A stretch of 64,000 nucleotides of DNA from Candidatus Kosakonia sp. 282A-S69 (GCF_029433855.1 NZ_JAROAU010000003.1:2949405-3013404); one strand, 5' to 3'; counted from the stretch's first letter, positions 31,811 through 42,890 are shown. The notes: a model not told the origin generated them from the letters alone. Numbers and translations are program-made.

Positions 31811-32740
31811 ATGAACGATACGCACTCTCTGAGCCTTACCCAGGCATGGCTGGAAAGCCTGCGACCGAAAACGTTGCCGCTGGCCTTTGCCGCTATCGTG
31901 GTGGGAACCGTGCTTGCCTGGTGGCAGGGCTACTTTGATCCGCTGGTCGCGGCGCTGTCGCTGATTACCGCCGGTTTGCTGCAAATTCTCTCTAACCTCG
32001 CGAATGACTATGGCGATGCCATCAAAGGCAGCGATAAGCCGGATCGCATCGGGCCGCTGCGTGGGATGCAAAAAGGGGCGATCTCCCTTGGGCAGATGAA
32101 GCGCGCGCTGCTTATCGTGATTGTGCTGAGCTCTATTTCCGGACTGGGGCTGGTAAGCGCCGCGACCCAGACGATGGCCGATTTTGTCGGCTTCCTCGCG
32201 CTCGGCGGTCTGTCGATTATCGCCGCCATAACCTACACCGTTGGCAAGCGGCCGTATGGTTATCAAGGGCTGGGCGATATTTCAGTGCTCACCTTCTTCG
32301 GCTGGATAAGCGTGATGGGGAGCTGGTATCTGCAGGCACATACGCTAGTTCCGGCGATTTTCCTCCCCGCCACCGCCTGCGGCTTGCTGGCGACGGCGGT
32401 GCTGAACATCAATAACCTGCGCGATATCGATAGCGATCGCGAGAACGGCAAATATACGCTGGTGGTGCGCTTAGGGCCGGTGAATGCCCGCCGTTACCAT
32501 GCCGGTTTGCTGGCGGGCGCGCTGCTCTGCCTTGCGCTCTTCAACCTGATTTCGCTGCACAGCCTCTGGGGCTGGCTATTTTTGCTCGCCGCGCCGCTGC
32601 TGTTTAAGCAGGCACGTTATGTGCTGCGCGAGCGCGATCCACGCGCAATGCCGCCGATGCTTGAACGCACAGTAAAAGGCGCGTTGCTGACTAATCTGCT
32701 GTTTGTACTGGGGATTATTTTGAGCAAGACGCTCGCCTGA
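31811..32740 (+). CDS. menA: 1,4-dihydroxy-2-naphthoate polyprenyltransferase MenA
   Basis: MenA attaches the octaprenyl chain to dihydroxynaphthoate to give demethylmenaquinone in the inner membrane. The 309-residue protein is of the UbiA family, with about nine transmembrane helices and the two aspartate-rich motifs [15 protein letters not shown] (near residue 70) and [13 protein letters not shown] (near 205). The ATG at 31811 is chosen because the earlier in-frame ATG (31784) lies in the hslVU terminator. In E. coli menA follows hslVU in the same way. Confidence 0.95.
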   Translation: MNDTHSLSLTQAWLESLRPKTLPLAFAAIVVGTVLAWWQGYFDPLVAALSLITAGLLQILSNLANDYGDAIKGSDKPDRIGPLRGMQKGAISLGQMKRALLIVIVLSSISGLGLVSAATQTMADFVGFLALGGLSIIAAITYTVGKRPYGYQGLGDISVLTFFGWISVMGSWYLQAHTLVPAIFLPATACGLLATAVLNINNLRDIDSDRENGKYTLVVRLGPVNARRYHAGLLAGALLCLALFNLISLHSLWGWLFLLAAPLLFKQARYVLRERDPRAMPPMLERTVKGALLTNLLFVLGIILSKTLA

Positions 32741-32832
32741 GCGCCAGAGAGCAATTAAAAATTGATGCTTTTGCCAACAGCGCGCGATGCGCGATATACT
32801 TACGGCTCTCGCAGCAACTGAACGTAAATCCT

Positions 32833-33318
32833 ATGAAATACGATACTTCTGAGCTTTGTGACATCTACCAGGAAGAGGTCAACGTCGTCGAACCGCTGTT
32901 TTCCAACTTTGGCGGTCGCTCCTCTTTCGGCGGGCAAATCATCACGGTGAAATGTTTCGAGGATAACGGGTTGCTTTACGATCTGCTCGAACAGAATGGT
33001 CGTGGTCGCGTGCTGGTGGTCGACGGCGGCGGTTCCGTACGCCGGGCGTTGGTTGACGCCGATCTCGCGCGTCTGGCGGCGCAAAACGAGTGGGAAGGAA
33101 TGGTGGTCTACGGCGCGGTGCGCCAGGTGGACGATCTGGAAGAGCTGGATATCGGCATCCAGGCGATGGCCGCAATTCCGGTTGGCGCAGCGGGCGAAGG
33201 CATTGGCGAAAGTGATATTCGCGTCAACTTCGGCGGCGTAACCTTCTTCTCCGGTGACCATCTCTATGCCGATAACACCGGCATTATTCTCGCCGAAGAT
33301 CCTCTCGATATCGAATAA
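32833..33318 (+). CDS. rraA: Regulator of ribonuclease E activity A RraA
   Basis: RraA binds RNase E and RhlB and inhibits mRNA decay; the fold is related to class II HMG aldolases but lacks that activity in E. coli. The 161-residue trimeric protein is nearly identical to E. coli RraA, with [14 protein letters not shown] at the start and the [15 protein letters not shown] segment. It lies 92 bases after menA and ends at a terminator. Confidence 0.96.
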   Translation: MKYDTSELCDIYQEEVNVVEPLFSNFGGRSSFGGQIITVKCFEDNGLLYDLLEQNGRGRVLVVDGGGSVRRALVDADLARLAAQNEWEGMVVYGAVRQVDDLEELDIGIQAMAAIPVGAAGEGIGESDIRVNFGGVTFFSGDHLYADNTGIILAEDPLDIE

Positions 33319-33323
33319 ACGAA

Positions 33324-33346
33324 AGGGCACCTGAGGGTGCCCTTTT
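33324..33346 (+). terminator. Rho-independent terminator of rraA
   Basis: AGGGCACC (33324-33331), a short loop TGA(G) and GGTGCCCT (33335-33342) are followed by TTTT. Confidence 0.9.
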
Positions 33347-33398
33347 TGTCGCTGCCAAATGAAATGGCGCTTAACTAGTTTGCTTAATACGCAAAAGA

Positions 33399-33500
33399 TT
33401 TCGTGTTGTGGCAAGGCGGCAAGCAGGTGAATCCCCGGGAGCATAGATAACTATGTGACCGGGGTGAGCGCGCGCAGCCAACGCCGCGACGGCACGAAAG
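33399..33500. repeat. ERIC (intergenic repeat unit) element
   Basis: The core GTGAATCCCCGGGAGC with TGACCGGGGTGAGCG matches the sequences targeted by the standard ERIC primers. Outer arms TTTCGTG (33399-33405) and CACGAAA (33493-33499) and the inner pairs CCCCGG/CCGGGG and CATAG/CTATG form one long nested palindrome. It fills the space between the convergent genes rraA and zapB. The full unit may extend a few bases on either side. Confidence 0.85.
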
Positions 33501-33511
33501 ATAAAGCGTAA

Positions 33512-33757
33512 TTACACTTCTTCCATGCGGCCCAGCAGCGCCTGCAGACGCTCCTGCCAGCCGTGCTGCTGCTCACGCAGCTGTTGATTTTCGCGCTCCA
33601 GCTCTTCACGGCTCTGGTGTGCAGAGTGAACATCCTGCGACAGGCTGTTGTTCTTCTCTTTCAGTTCTTCGATTTCCATCTGCAGCAGGGTGATGGTATC
33701 AATCGCCTGCTGTACTTTTGCTTCCAGTTTCTCAAATACTTCTAATGACATAGTCAT
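33512..33757 (-). CDS. zapB: Cell division factor ZapB
   Basis: ZapB is a cytoplasmic coiled-coil protein that joins FtsZ rings through ZapA and links the division site to MatP-bound terminus DNA. The 81-residue protein is predicted to be one continuous coiled coil (heptads throughout residues 3-79) and ends in LLGRMEEV like E. coli. The start at 33757 (MTMSLEVF) matches E. coli; an ATG two codons in is also possible. It is convergent with rraA, with an ERIC element between. Confidence 0.96.
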   Translation of the reverse strand: MTMSLEVFEKLEAKVQQAIDTITLLQMEIEELKEKNNSLSQDVHSAHQSREELERENQQLREQQHGWQERLQALLGRMEEV

Positions 33758-33915
33758 ACTTCTCCTGAGTGGCAAGGCGTTGATGGACTTACACTTCATT
33801 ATTTGCCAGACAAATAGGTAGCCCGTCTGCCCGCTAAATTATGCGTGTCTTTAAGCATCCTCGTCCCGCAGAGCGGCGACGCCTTAATACGATGAGCGGA
33901 TTTCGCTTGTTACCG

Positions 33916-33944
33916 ATTGTATGAATCGCGCCAGCCCCTGTCCA
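33916..33944 (-). promoter_or_regulatory. Putative sigma-70 promoter of zapB
   Basis: On the minus strand TGGACA (33939-33944) and TACAAT (33916-33921) are 17 bp apart, each one mismatch from consensus. Transcription would start near 33909 and leave a leader of about 150 nt. The whole zapB-glpF spacer (33758-34250) otherwise holds the glpF control region and no gene that I can see. Confidence 0.55.
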
Positions 33945-34147
33945 GCATGGAGCGGCGCTGTTTGCGCTTTGCAACACTTTTCGTCCTGGTCCTGGTGCAA
34001 TCCGCTTCGCTACTCCGTAATTGTTAATACCCGCGTTACATAAATGATTCAAATATCATTTCGTATTGGTGCAAAAACGCGCGCCACCGCTCGTAAACGC
34101 TCATTTTATTGACGCAGTACACACATTTCGATTTCGATATTTCTCGT

Positions 34148-34169
34148 TTTTGCTCGTTAACGATAAATT
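34148..34169 (+). promoter_or_regulatory. Putative GlpR operator of glpFKX
   Basis: TTTTGCTCGTTAACGATAAA contains the palindrome TCGTTAACGA, which fits the GlpR consensus (ATGTTCGATAACGAACAT type). A weaker copy (TTTCTCG) lies just upstream. It overlaps a possible -35 TTGCTC with CACTAT (34172-34177) as -10. Glycerol 3-phosphate should relieve repression. Confidence 0.6.
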
Positions 34170-34250
34170 AACACTATGTCTACACGACATCATGGGGGTG
34201 CTGTTTCTCTCATGCCTACAATAACCATTAAACTTCTGCAGGATCCGATT

Positions 34251-35102
34251 ATGAGTCAGACACCAACCGTAAAAGGCCAGTGCATTGCCGAGTTTCTCGG
34301 TACCGGGTTGTTGATTTTCTTCGGCGTGGGATGTGTTGCAGCGTTAAAAGTGGCGGGCGCCACTTTTGGCCAGTGGGAAATCAGTATTATCTGGGGTTTG
34401 GGCGTGGCGATGGCCATCTACCTGACCGCAGGGGTTTCCGGCGCGCATCTTAATCCGGCTGTAACCATTGCACTTTGGCTCTTCGCGAGCTTTGACGGAC
34501 GCAAAGTTGTTCCTTTTATTTTTTCTCAATTTGCCGGCGCGTTTTGCGCGGCTGCACTTGTTTACGGGCTTTACTACAATCTTTTCCTCGACTTCGAACA
34601 GACGCACAATATGGTTCGCGGCAGCGTCGAAAGTCTTGATCTGGCTGGCATCTTTTCAACCTACCCCAACCCGCATATCAATCTTGTGCAGGCCTTCGCG
34701 GTTGAGATGGTGATTACCGCTATTCTGATGGGCGTGATTATGGCGCTGGGCGATGATGGCAACGGCGTGCCGCGTGGCCCAATGGCTCCGCTGCTGATTG
34801 GTCTGCTGATCGCGGTCATTGGTGCTTCAATGGGACCGCTCACCGGCTTCGCCATGAACCCGGCGCGCGATCTTGGACCGAAAACCTTCGCCTGGCTCGC
34901 CGGCTGGGGTAACGTCGCCTTTACCGGCGGCAAAGATATTCCCTACTTCCTCGTGCCGCTCTTTGGGCCGATTGTAGGCGCGGCGCTTGGCGCGTTCAGC
35001 TATCGCAAACTGATCGCCCGCCATCTGCCGTCTGGAACAAGTGAGGCTGCGAAAGAGAAAGGCACCGCCTCCACCACGGCTCAACAAAAAGCTTCGCTGT
35101 AA
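34251..35102 (+). CDS. glpF: Glycerol facilitator GlpF
   Basis: GlpF is the aquaglyceroporin that lets glycerol diffuse across the inner membrane. The 283-residue protein has six transmembrane helices and two half-helices with the NPA signatures SGAHLNPAVT (near residue 68) and GFAMNPARDLGP (near 203); the aspartate of the second motif is typical of glycerol channels. The C-terminal tail differs from E. coli. The start at 34251 follows AGGA; an in-frame ATG at 34176 is rejected. It is the first gene of glpFKX. Confidence 0.96.
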   Translation: MSQTPTVKGQCIAEFLGTGLLIFFGVGCVAALKVAGATFGQWEISIIWGLGVAMAIYLTAGVSGAHLNPAVTIALWLFASFDGRKVVPFIFSQFAGAFCAAALVYGLYYNLFLDFEQTHNMVRGSVESLDLAGIFSTYPNPHINLVQAFAVEMVITAILMGVIMALGDDGNGVPRGPMAPLLIGLLIAVIGASMGPLTGFAMNPARDLGPKTFAWLAGWGNVAFTGGKDIPYFLVPLFGPIVGAALGAFSYRKLIARHLPSGTSEAAKEKGTASTTAQQKASL

Positions 35103-36632
<1,530 letters not shown>

Positions 36633-36647
36633 CTCTCTCCACTTATG

Positions 36648-36669
36648 CCCTCTCCCTGCCGGGAGGGGG
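36648..36669 (+). repeat. GC-rich palindrome between glpK and glpX
   Basis: CCCTCTCCC-TGCC-GGGAGGGGG forms a stable hairpin without a T-run. It may protect the upstream glpFK mRNA or reduce read-through to glpX. Related hairpins occur after tpiA, after cpxA and inside the rhamnose operon. Confidence 0.7.
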
Positions 36670-36740
36670 TATCTGCCGCACCCCCGTCCTCTTTTCACTG
36701 TGTTAAACTTCGCGCAATTTCTTTCAAAACTGAGTGTGTG

Positions 36741-37751
36741 ATGAAACGAGAACTTGCCATCGAATTCTCCCGTGTTACCGAAGCTGCGGCACTGGCTGGC
36801 TATAAATGGCTGGGGCGCGGCGATAAAAACACGGCGGACGGCGCAGCGGTACACGCTATGCGCATTATGCTCAACCAGGTCAATATTGACGGCACGATTG
36901 TCATCGGTGAAGGGGAGATCGACGAAGCGCCGATGCTCTTTATCGGAGAGAAAGTGGGCACCGGCAAAGGCGACGCGGTCGATATTGCCGTCGACCCGAT
37001 TGAAGGGACGCGCATGACGGCAATGGGCCAGGCCAACGCGCTGGCGGTGCTCGCGGTCGGTGACAAAGGCTGCTTCCTCAACGCGCCGGACATGTATATG
37101 GAAAAGCTGATCGTCGGCCCCGGAGCCAGAGGCGCTATCGATCTCAACCTGCCTTTAGCCGATAACCTGCGCAATATCGCCGCCGCGCTCGGCAAACCGC
37201 TCAGCGAACTGACGGTCACTATTCTTGCCAAGCCGCGCCATGATGCAACCATCGCCGAGTTACAGGCGCTGGGCGTGCGCGTGTTTGCGATTCCTGACGG
37301 CGATGTCGCCGCGTCGATCCTCACCTGCATGCCCGACAGCGAAGTGGATGTGCTCTACGGGATTGGCGGCGCGCCGGAAGGCGTGGTGTCGGCGGCAGTG
37401 ATCCGCGCGCTGGATGGCGATATGCAGGGCCGGTTGCTGGCGCGTCACCAGGTGAAGGGCGACAGTGAAGAGAACCGCCGTATCGGCGAGCAGGAGCTGA
37501 AACGCTGCCGCGGTATGGGGATTGAGGCAGGTAATGTGCTGCGCCTGGATGAGATGGCGCGCAGTGATAATGTCATCTTCTCTGCCACTGGTATCACCAA
37601 AGGCGATCTGCTGGATGGCATTACGCGCAAAGGCAATATGGCAACCACCGAGACGCTGCTGATCCGCGGTAAATCGCGCACCATTCGCCGGATTCAATCG
37701 ATCCATTATCTGGATCGTAAAGACCCGGACGTACAACGACATATACTGTAA
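36741..37751 (+). CDS. glpX: Class II fructose-1,6-bisphosphatase GlpX
   Basis: GlpX hydrolyses fructose 1,6-bisphosphate during gluconeogenesis and is manganese-dependent. The 336-residue protein has the metal-site motifs GEGEIDEAPM near residue 60 and DPIEGTRMTAMGQ near residue 88. The start at 36741 (MKRELAIEF) corresponds to the E. coli start; a longer open frame from 36645 reads through the palindrome and is rejected. As the third gene of glpFKX it links glycerol use to hexose synthesis. Confidence 0.96.
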   Translation: MKRELAIEFSRVTEAAALAGYKWLGRGDKNTADGAAVHAMRIMLNQVNIDGTIVIGEGEIDEAPMLFIGEKVGTGKGDAVDIAVDPIEGTRMTAMGQANALAVLAVGDKGCFLNAPDMYMEKLIVGPGARGAIDLNLPLADNLRNIAAALGKPLSELTVTILAKPRHDATIAELQALGVRVFAIPDGDVAASILTCMPDSEVDVLYGIGGAPEGVVSAAVIRALDGDMQGRLLARHQVKGDSEENRRIGEQELKRCRGMGIEAGNVLRLDEMARSDNVIFSATGITKGDLLDGITRKGNMATTETLLIRGKSRTIRRIQSIHYLDRKDPDVQRHIL

Positions 37752-37847
37752 GTCTATTTGTTCAATTGAGCTTTCCGGCTCGCACGGGCTGGAAATCTCA
37801 GGCGACAACCACCAGGATAAGGCAACGTTACAGAACAGGAGAGAACC

Positions 37848-38594
37848 ATGGCGGAATGGGTAACAGGAAAAGTCACAAAGGTGGAATTCTGGACCGATGC
37901 ACTCTTCAGCCTCACCGTACATGCCCCCGTTCAACCCTTCACTGCCGGACAGTTCGCCAAGCTTGGGCTGGAGATTGACGGCGAACGCGTGCAGCGCGCT
38001 TACTCCTACGTCAATGCACCGGGTAATCCGGATCTTGAGTTCTATCTCGTCACCGTTCCGGAAGGGAAACTGAGCCCGCGCCTGGCTGCCCTGCAACCGG
38101 GCGATGAACTGTTAATTGTCAGCGAAGCCGCCGGCTTTTTCGTGCTGGAAGAGGTGCCAGAGTGCGAGACGCTCTGGATGCTGGCGACTGGCACGGCTAT
38201 CGGGCCTTATCTGTCGATGCTGCAGGAGGGGAAAGATCTTGAACGGTTCAAAAATATCGTCCTGCTGCATGCGGTGCGCTACGGCGCGGATTTGAGCTAC
38301 CTGCCGCTGATGCTGGAGCTGCAAAAGCGCTATGAAGGGAAGTTGCGCATTCAGACGGTGGTCAGCCGCGAGACGCTCTCCGGCTCCCTGACCGGGCGCG
38401 TGCCAGCGCTGATTGAGAGCGGCGCGCTGGAGGAAGCGGTCGGTCTGCCGATGACCGCTGAGACCAGCCATGTGATGCTGTGCGGTAACCCACAGATGGT
38501 GCGCGACACCACACAGCTGCTGAAAGATTCCCGGCAGATGGCTAAACACCTGCGCCGCCGTCCGGGGCATATCACCGCTGAGCACTACTGGTAA
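37848..38594 (+). CDS. fpr: Ferredoxin/flavodoxin-NADP+ reductase Fpr
   Basis: Fpr passes electrons between NADPH and flavodoxin or ferredoxin, for example to activate anaerobic ribonucleotide reductase, MetH and other enzymes. The 248-residue protein has the FAD motif RAYSYVNAPG near residue 50, the NADP site ATGTAIGPYLSML near residue 115, and the C-terminal HYW. In E. coli it is induced by SoxS. Its stop codon directly abuts that of yiiR on the other strand, with no base between. Confidence 0.96.
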   Translation: MAEWVTGKVTKVEFWTDALFSLTVHAPVQPFTAGQFAKLGLEIDGERVQRAYSYVNAPGNPDLEFYLVTVPEGKLSPRLAALQPGDELLIVSEAAGFFVLEEVPECETLWMLATGTAIGPYLSMLQEGKDLERFKNIVLLHAVRYGADLSYLPLMLELQKRYEGKLRIQTVVSRETLSGSLTGRVPALIESGALEEAVGLPMTAETSHVMLCGNPQMVRDTTQLLKDSRQMAKHLRRRPGHITAEHYW

Positions 38595-39014
38595 TCAGCG
38601 GAACTTCACCTCAAGCGTCTCGCTGCCAAAACGATTTTTGCCCTGGGTGCCGATCATCGCGCCCAGGTCGATCATCATGACCACGATAATGGCCACCGGA
38701 ATCAGGCGTCCCACCGCCCACGCCAGCGTGCCGTTGAGGATCTCCCAGTTGCCTGACAGCAGCATCCACGCCAGCACCATCAAAAGCGCCCAGGCACCGT
38801 GGCGACCGCGATCGTGCAGCCGTTTAACCATCACGCAGGCGGTTGGCCAGATCAGGCAGACGAGGATAAACGCCGCCGTCTGGAAATCGAGCATGCCGTC
38901 ATTCGCCAGCACAAACAGCAGAGTCATGCTCACGACCCACAGCACCATCCAGATCCAGAAATCGCGGCGTCCAATGCGCCCCTTAAACGAAAACAACCAC
39001 TGCTGTATGCCCAT
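38595..39014 (-). CDS. yiiR: DUF805 inner-membrane protein YiiR
   Basis: The 139-residue protein has about four transmembrane segments and the DUF805 signatures FKGRIGRRDFWIW near the start and VKRLHDRGRHGAW in the middle. It matches E. coli YiiR, of unknown function, but is a few residues shorter at the C-terminus. It is convergent with fpr with no spacer, so each transcript must enter the other gene unless it ends within coding sequence. Confidence 0.9.
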   Translation of the reverse strand: MGIQQWLFSFKGRIGRRDFWIWMVLWVVSMTLLFVLANDGMLDFQTAAFILVCLIWPTACVMVKRLHDRGRHGAWALLMVLAWMLLSGNWEILNGTLAWAVGRLIPVAIIVVMMIDLGAMIGTQGKNRFGSETLEVKFR

Positions 39015-39127
39015 GTAAGGTTCCTTATTATCGTAATAGCGGCTAGTGTACCCTGGCGGCGGGAGTTTTTGACAAGGCCGCCCAATCTCGTTTTAATCGT
39101 CAGCACACTCTACAGAGGGCGATGTGA

Positions 39128-39727
39128 ATGAAAGCACGGCGTTACCACTTTTGGCTGCTCTTTTCCGCGCTGGCATTTTGCGCGCCGGGTTGGGCAGAAG
39201 AGGCGCCAGCCGCCGTCACCGCGCCCTACTTACTGCCGGGCGCCCCCACCTTTGACGAATCTATCAGCCAGTTCCGTGAAAAGTTCAATGCCGACAATCC
39301 CACGCTTGCGCTGAACGAGTTTCGCGCCGTCGACAGCCGCAGCGATCGTGCCAACCTGACGCGCGCGGCTACGCGCATCAATGATTATCTTTATGCCTCC
39401 ACGGCGCTGGAGCGCGGAACGTTAAAGATTAAATCGATGCAGATCACCTGGCTGCCGGTGCAGGGGCCGGAGCAGAAGGCGGCTAAAGCGAAGGCGCAGG
39501 AGTATATGAGCGCCTTTATCCGCGCCTTCTCTCCGACCATGACCGCGGCGCAAAGTATGCAAAAGCTGCAAAAGCTGCTGACCAACGGCAAAAGCAAAGC
39601 CTACTATGCTGAGACGGAGGGCGCGGTGCGCTATGTGGTGGCAGACAACGGGGAAAAGGGGCTAACCTTCGCGGTTGAACCGATTAAGCTGACGCTATCT
39701 GAACCTCTTGAAGGGAACAATAAATGA
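39128..39727 (+). CDS. yiiQ: DUF1454 family exported protein YiiQ
   Basis: The 199-residue protein has a signal peptide of about 23 residues ending near PGWA-EE and otherwise a soluble domain matching E. coli YiiQ (DUF1454). It is probably periplasmic and its function is unknown. A ribosome site is weak (AGAGGG, 12 bases upstream). It lies 107 bases before tpiA in the same orientation, as in E. coli. Confidence 0.9.
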   Translation: MKARRYHFWLLFSALAFCAPGWAEEAPAAVTAPYLLPGAPTFDESISQFREKFNADNPTLALNEFRAVDSRSDRANLTRAATRINDYLYASTALERGTLKIKSMQITWLPVQGPEQKAAKAKAQEYMSAFIRAFSPTMTAAQSMQKLQKLLTNGKSKAYYAETEGAVRYVVADNGEKGLTFAVEPIKLTLSEPLEGNNK

Positions 39728-39834
39728 CAAAAAGCAAAGCCTTTCAGGGGAGGGATCTCTATACTGTTTCTCAGACCATGCTGCCCTGAGGGGCGGCCAT
39801 TTTCATTAATTCGCCAAGCGCGTGGAGAGTAAAA

Positions 39835-40602
39835 ATGCGACATCCTTTAGTGATGGGTAACTGGAAGTTGAACGGCAGCCGCCACATGGTAAACGAACTG
39901 ATCGCTAACCTGCGTACCGAACTGGCGGGCGTTTCAGGCTGCGGCGTGGCGATTGCGCCGCCGAATCTCTACCTGGATCTGGCAAAACACGCCGCTGACG
40001 GCAGCCACATTATCCTGGGCGCACAGAACGTTGATATTAACCTCTCTGGCGCGTTCACCGGCGAAACCTCCGCTGAAATGCTGAAAGATATCGGCGCAAA
40101 ATACATCATCATCGGCCACTCCGAGCGTCGTACTTACCACGCTGAATCCGATGAGCTGATCGCGAAAAAATTCGCCGTGCTGAAAGAGCAGGGTCTGGTT
40201 CCGGTGCTGTGCATCGGTGAAACCGAAGCGGAAAACGAAGCGGGTAAAACCGAAGAAGTGTGCGCTCGCCAGATCGACGCCGTGCTGAAAACTCAGGGCG
40301 CGAGCGCGTTCGAAGGCGTGGTTATCGCTTATGAACCCGTTTGGGCGATCGGTACCGGCAAATCCGCAACCCCGGCGCAGGCTCAGGCCGTGCACAAATT
40401 TATCCGTGACCATATTGCGAAAGCCGACCCGAAAGTGGCTGAGCAAGTGATCATCCAGTACGGCGGCTCTGTTAACGCCAGCAACGCGGCAGAACTCTTT
40501 GCCCAGCCGGACATCGACGGCGCGCTGGTTGGCGGTGCTTCCCTGAAAGCCGACGCCTTCGCGGTGATCGTTAAAGCAGCTGAAGCCGCTAAACAGGCGT
40601 AA
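39835..40602 (+). CDS. tpiA: Triosephosphate isomerase TpiA
   Basis: TpiA interconverts dihydroxyacetone phosphate and glyceraldehyde 3-phosphate in glycolysis, and takes up the products of glycerol and rhamnose catabolism. The 255-residue protein has the active-site lysine K11 (GNWKLNG), the histidine in IIGHSERR near residue 95, and the glutamate and lid loop in [16 protein letters not shown] near residue 167. A terminator follows. Confidence 0.98.
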   Translation: MRHPLVMGNWKLNGSRHMVNELIANLRTELAGVSGCGVAIAPPNLYLDLAKHAADGSHIILGAQNVDINLSGAFTGETSAEMLKDIGAKYIIIGHSERRTYHAESDELIAKKFAVLKEQGLVPVLCIGETEAENEAGKTEEVCARQIDAVLKTQGASAFEGVVIAYEPVWAIGTGKSATPAQAQAVHKFIRDHIAKADPKVAEQVIIQYGGSVNASNAAELFAQPDIDGALVGGASLKADAFAVIVKAAEAAKQA

Positions 40603-40612
40603 TGCTGCTGTT

Positions 40613-40641
40613 ACCCTCTCCCGCCCGGGAGAGGGTATTTT
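40613..40641 (+). terminator. Terminator-like palindrome after tpiA
   Basis: ACCCTCTCCC (40613-40622) and GGGAGAGGGT (40627-40637, with one extra C before it) form a strong stem followed by ATTTTCT. The gene on the other strand ends immediately beyond. Confidence 0.8.
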
Positions 40642-41946
40642 CTACAATTTCCCCAGCACCTTAAACCACGCGTAATCGAGCGGCAGCAGCAGCAGATAAC
40701 TCACCAGCGCCAGCGCCAGACAGAGCAGCATACCCGCGCGCGCCGGCACTTTACCGAGCGCCATCGCGACCACAATCGGCGAAGCCTGATAGGGCAACAG
40801 CGGCGTCGAATAGCCCAGCACCTGAATCATAATCACCGACAGCAGCGGGAAAGCGGTGGCGTCGGAAAAGCTCTGTGCCAGCGTGGTAAACAGCGCCGGG
40901 ACACCGTTAGCGGTCATAATAAAATTGAGGGCGGTGGTAATGCCGGTAAGCGCCAGAAAACTGGTGAACGGACGTTCGGCATCAAGCGGCATCACATGCA
41001 ACAGTGCCTCGCCCACCGCGCTACCGATACCGGTTTGCGTCACGGTGATCGCCAGCCCCAGGATCCCGGCGACATAGATGCAGGTGCGGATATTCACGCC
41101 GCTGGAGAACTCATCACCAGTGATAAACCCGACGCGCGGCAGCAGTGTGACGAAGGCGGCCGCCAGCCCGGTCCACGCCGGACCAATGCCGTGCCAGCTC
41201 TCTGTCACCCACAGCGTCAGCACTACCGCCAGCAGCCACGCGAGACGCTTTTCATCGCTGCTCATCGGCGTAGAAGGCAGCGCTTCGCGTATCGCCTGCG
41301 GTTTACCGGGAAAGAGCCAGCAGATTAGACCAATCAGGATCGCACCTTTCAGGATCCCCAGCACCGGAGTGTGCAGCAGCAGATAAGGCAAATAGTTGAG
41401 ATGGATACCGTAGGAGCCCTCCGCCGCGCCGCTCATCACCAGGTTGGGGACGTTGGCAGGCAGAATCGTTGCCGAAAGCTGGAAGGTGCCGAAGCCGACT
41501 GCCAGCGCCAGGCCATACCACGCACGTGTACCCTCATTGATGCCGGCGCGCGCTGCCATCGCCGCGACAATCGGCATCAACAGCGCAATGCGCCCCATAT
41601 TGGAGGGCATGACAAACGCCAGCGCATAGCTGAGCAGCACCACGCTTGCCACCATCTGCAGCCAGGAGCCAGTCATCTTCGCCGACAGCGCCCGCGCCGC
41701 CCGATCCGCCAGCCCGGTTTTACGAATCGCGACGCCAAGCACAAAGCCGCTAAAAACCAGCCAGAAAGCGGACGAGGCAAAGCCGCCGAAAATCACCTCC
41801 GGCGGCGCGATTTTCGCGATCATCGCGGCGGTGAAAAAGAGCAGCGCGGTGATGAACTCCGGTAACAGCGACGTAGCCCAGAGAATAATGGTGATGCCGA
41901 CGATAACAGAGGGAAGGAACAGAGGGTGTGAAAGCCAGAGCGACAT
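40642..41946 (-). CDS. SLC13/DASS-family anion permease
   Basis: This 434-residue protein is almost entirely hydrophobic, with about 11-12 transmembrane segments arranged as two inverted halves, typical of divalent anion:sodium symporters. Conserved loop segments include VMPSNMGRIALLMP in the first half and FIMTANGVPALFTTLA in the second, where this family has its SNT-like substrate signatures, although the classical SNT motif is not exact. The substrate (dicarboxylate, tricarboxylate or sulfate-like) cannot be told. It sits between tpiA and cdh, where E. coli has no gene, and is a stand-alone unit. Confidence 0.8.
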   Translation of the reverse strand: MSLWLSHPLFLPSVIVGITIILWATSLLPEFITALLFFTAAMIAKIAPPEVIFGGFASSAFWLVFSGFVLGVAIRKTGLADRAARALSAKMTGSWLQMVASVVLLSYALAFVMPSNMGRIALLMPIVAAMAARAGINEGTRAWYGLALAVGFGTFQLSATILPANVPNLVMSGAAEGSYGIHLNYLPYLLLHTPVLGILKGAILIGLICWLFPGKPQAIREALPSTPMSSDEKRLAWLLAVVLTLWVTESWHGIGPAWTGLAAAFVTLLPRVGFITGDEFSSGVNIRTCIYVAGILGLAITVTQTGIGSAVGEALLHVMPLDAERPFTSFLALTGITTALNFIMTANGVPALFTTLAQSFSDATAFPLLSVIMIQVLGYSTPLLPYQASPIVVAMALGKVPARAGMLLCLALALVSYLLLLPLDYAWFKVLGKL

Positions 41947-42019
41947 GCCTGTCTCCTGTAGATTTTTCCAGCAAGTCTACGGCGACAGGCAGAGTGAGTA
42001 AATGCGAATTATGGTGGGG

Positions 42020-42778
42020 TTATTTGAGGATCTCGCACTGATGATCCTGAATCTCTTCCGCCGATGCGCGGTTTAACGCCAGCAGATTTCGCTCCGTCGC
42101 CAGCAGCACAAACGAGCCGTCCGCTTGCTGCGCCAAAGCCAGCGCAAAGCGTCCCATATGCGCTTTAGCGTCCGGCACCTCTTCCGCCAGCATCAGGAAG
42201 GGGCTGCGCTGCGCCAGCTCCTCTGCCGTTACCCGGCGGGCTAAATACTCATGCCCAAGCAGCCCGCCGGGCAATGCCAGCCACTGGCTGCTGATGCGTC
42301 CGGCATTCTCATTGAGCTTTTGGCGCACGTCGGTGCGCAGGCAGGAGATATGAATATGGAAATGGTTCTGGGTACGCCCAAGACGGGAGTTGATAGCCAG
42401 CGAGACCGCCTCATCCGGGACTGGGCTACCGCGTCGGGTGCTCATCACGTCGCGTGATTGCCATGACTGCCAGAAGAAGTTCGGCGTAGCAGGCTTAAGC
42501 AGTAACGGGCTTTCGGTACCGTTAACCAGATAAGTGGGCATTAACAGATACTGCAACGGGCCGTTGCGGTCCTTCATTAACACATAACCGTTTTTGAGAT
42601 TCACCTGCTCGCAGGGTGCAGGGTTGTGGTGATTGCGCATATTGGGCAGGCACTGCTGTAAGACGATTTGGCGCAACGCGTCCGGGTTGCTGGCGAACTT
42701 TATCCAAATCCATACACCTGCGGCTGCAACAATAATCAGAACCAACAGGACAATCATAAGACGTTTAACAGTTTTCAT
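42020..42778 (-). CDS. cdh: CDP-diacylglycerol diphosphatase Cdh
   Basis: Cdh hydrolyses CDP-diacylglycerol to phosphatidate and CMP at the inner membrane. The 252-residue protein has one N-terminal transmembrane segment (about residues 7-28) and a periplasmic domain related to HIT hydrolases, with the histidine triad [10 protein letters not shown]. The start at 42778 follows AGGAAGCGG and corresponds to E. coli; an open upstream extension runs into a REP palindrome and is rejected. Confidence 0.93.
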   Translation of the reverse strand: MKTVKRLMIVLLVLIIVAAAGVWIWIKFASNPDALRQIVLQQCLPNMRNHHNPAPCEQVNLKNGYVLMKDRNGPLQYLLMPTYLVNGTESPLLLKPATPNFFWQSWQSRDVMSTRRGSPVPDEAVSLAINSRLGRTQNHFHIHISCLRTDVRQKLNENAGRISSQWLALPGGLLGHEYLARRVTAEELAQRSPFLMLAEEVPDAKAHMGRFALALAQQADGSFVLLATERNLLALNRASAEEIQDHQCEILK

Positions 42779-42845
42779 TTTCCGCTTCCTTTGCTGAAAG
42801 AAACGGCATAATAGCGTAAAAATTAAACGAAGTGACACATCGATT

Positions 42846-42875
42846 TTGCCGGATAGCACTTGCGCCATCCGGCTG
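42846..42875. repeat. REP element between sbp and cdh
   Basis: GCCGGAT (42848-42854) and ATCCGGC (42867-42873) form a REP-type palindrome just after the sbp stop codon. Confidence 0.75.
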
Positions 42876-42890
42876 GTTTAACAGTAAAAA

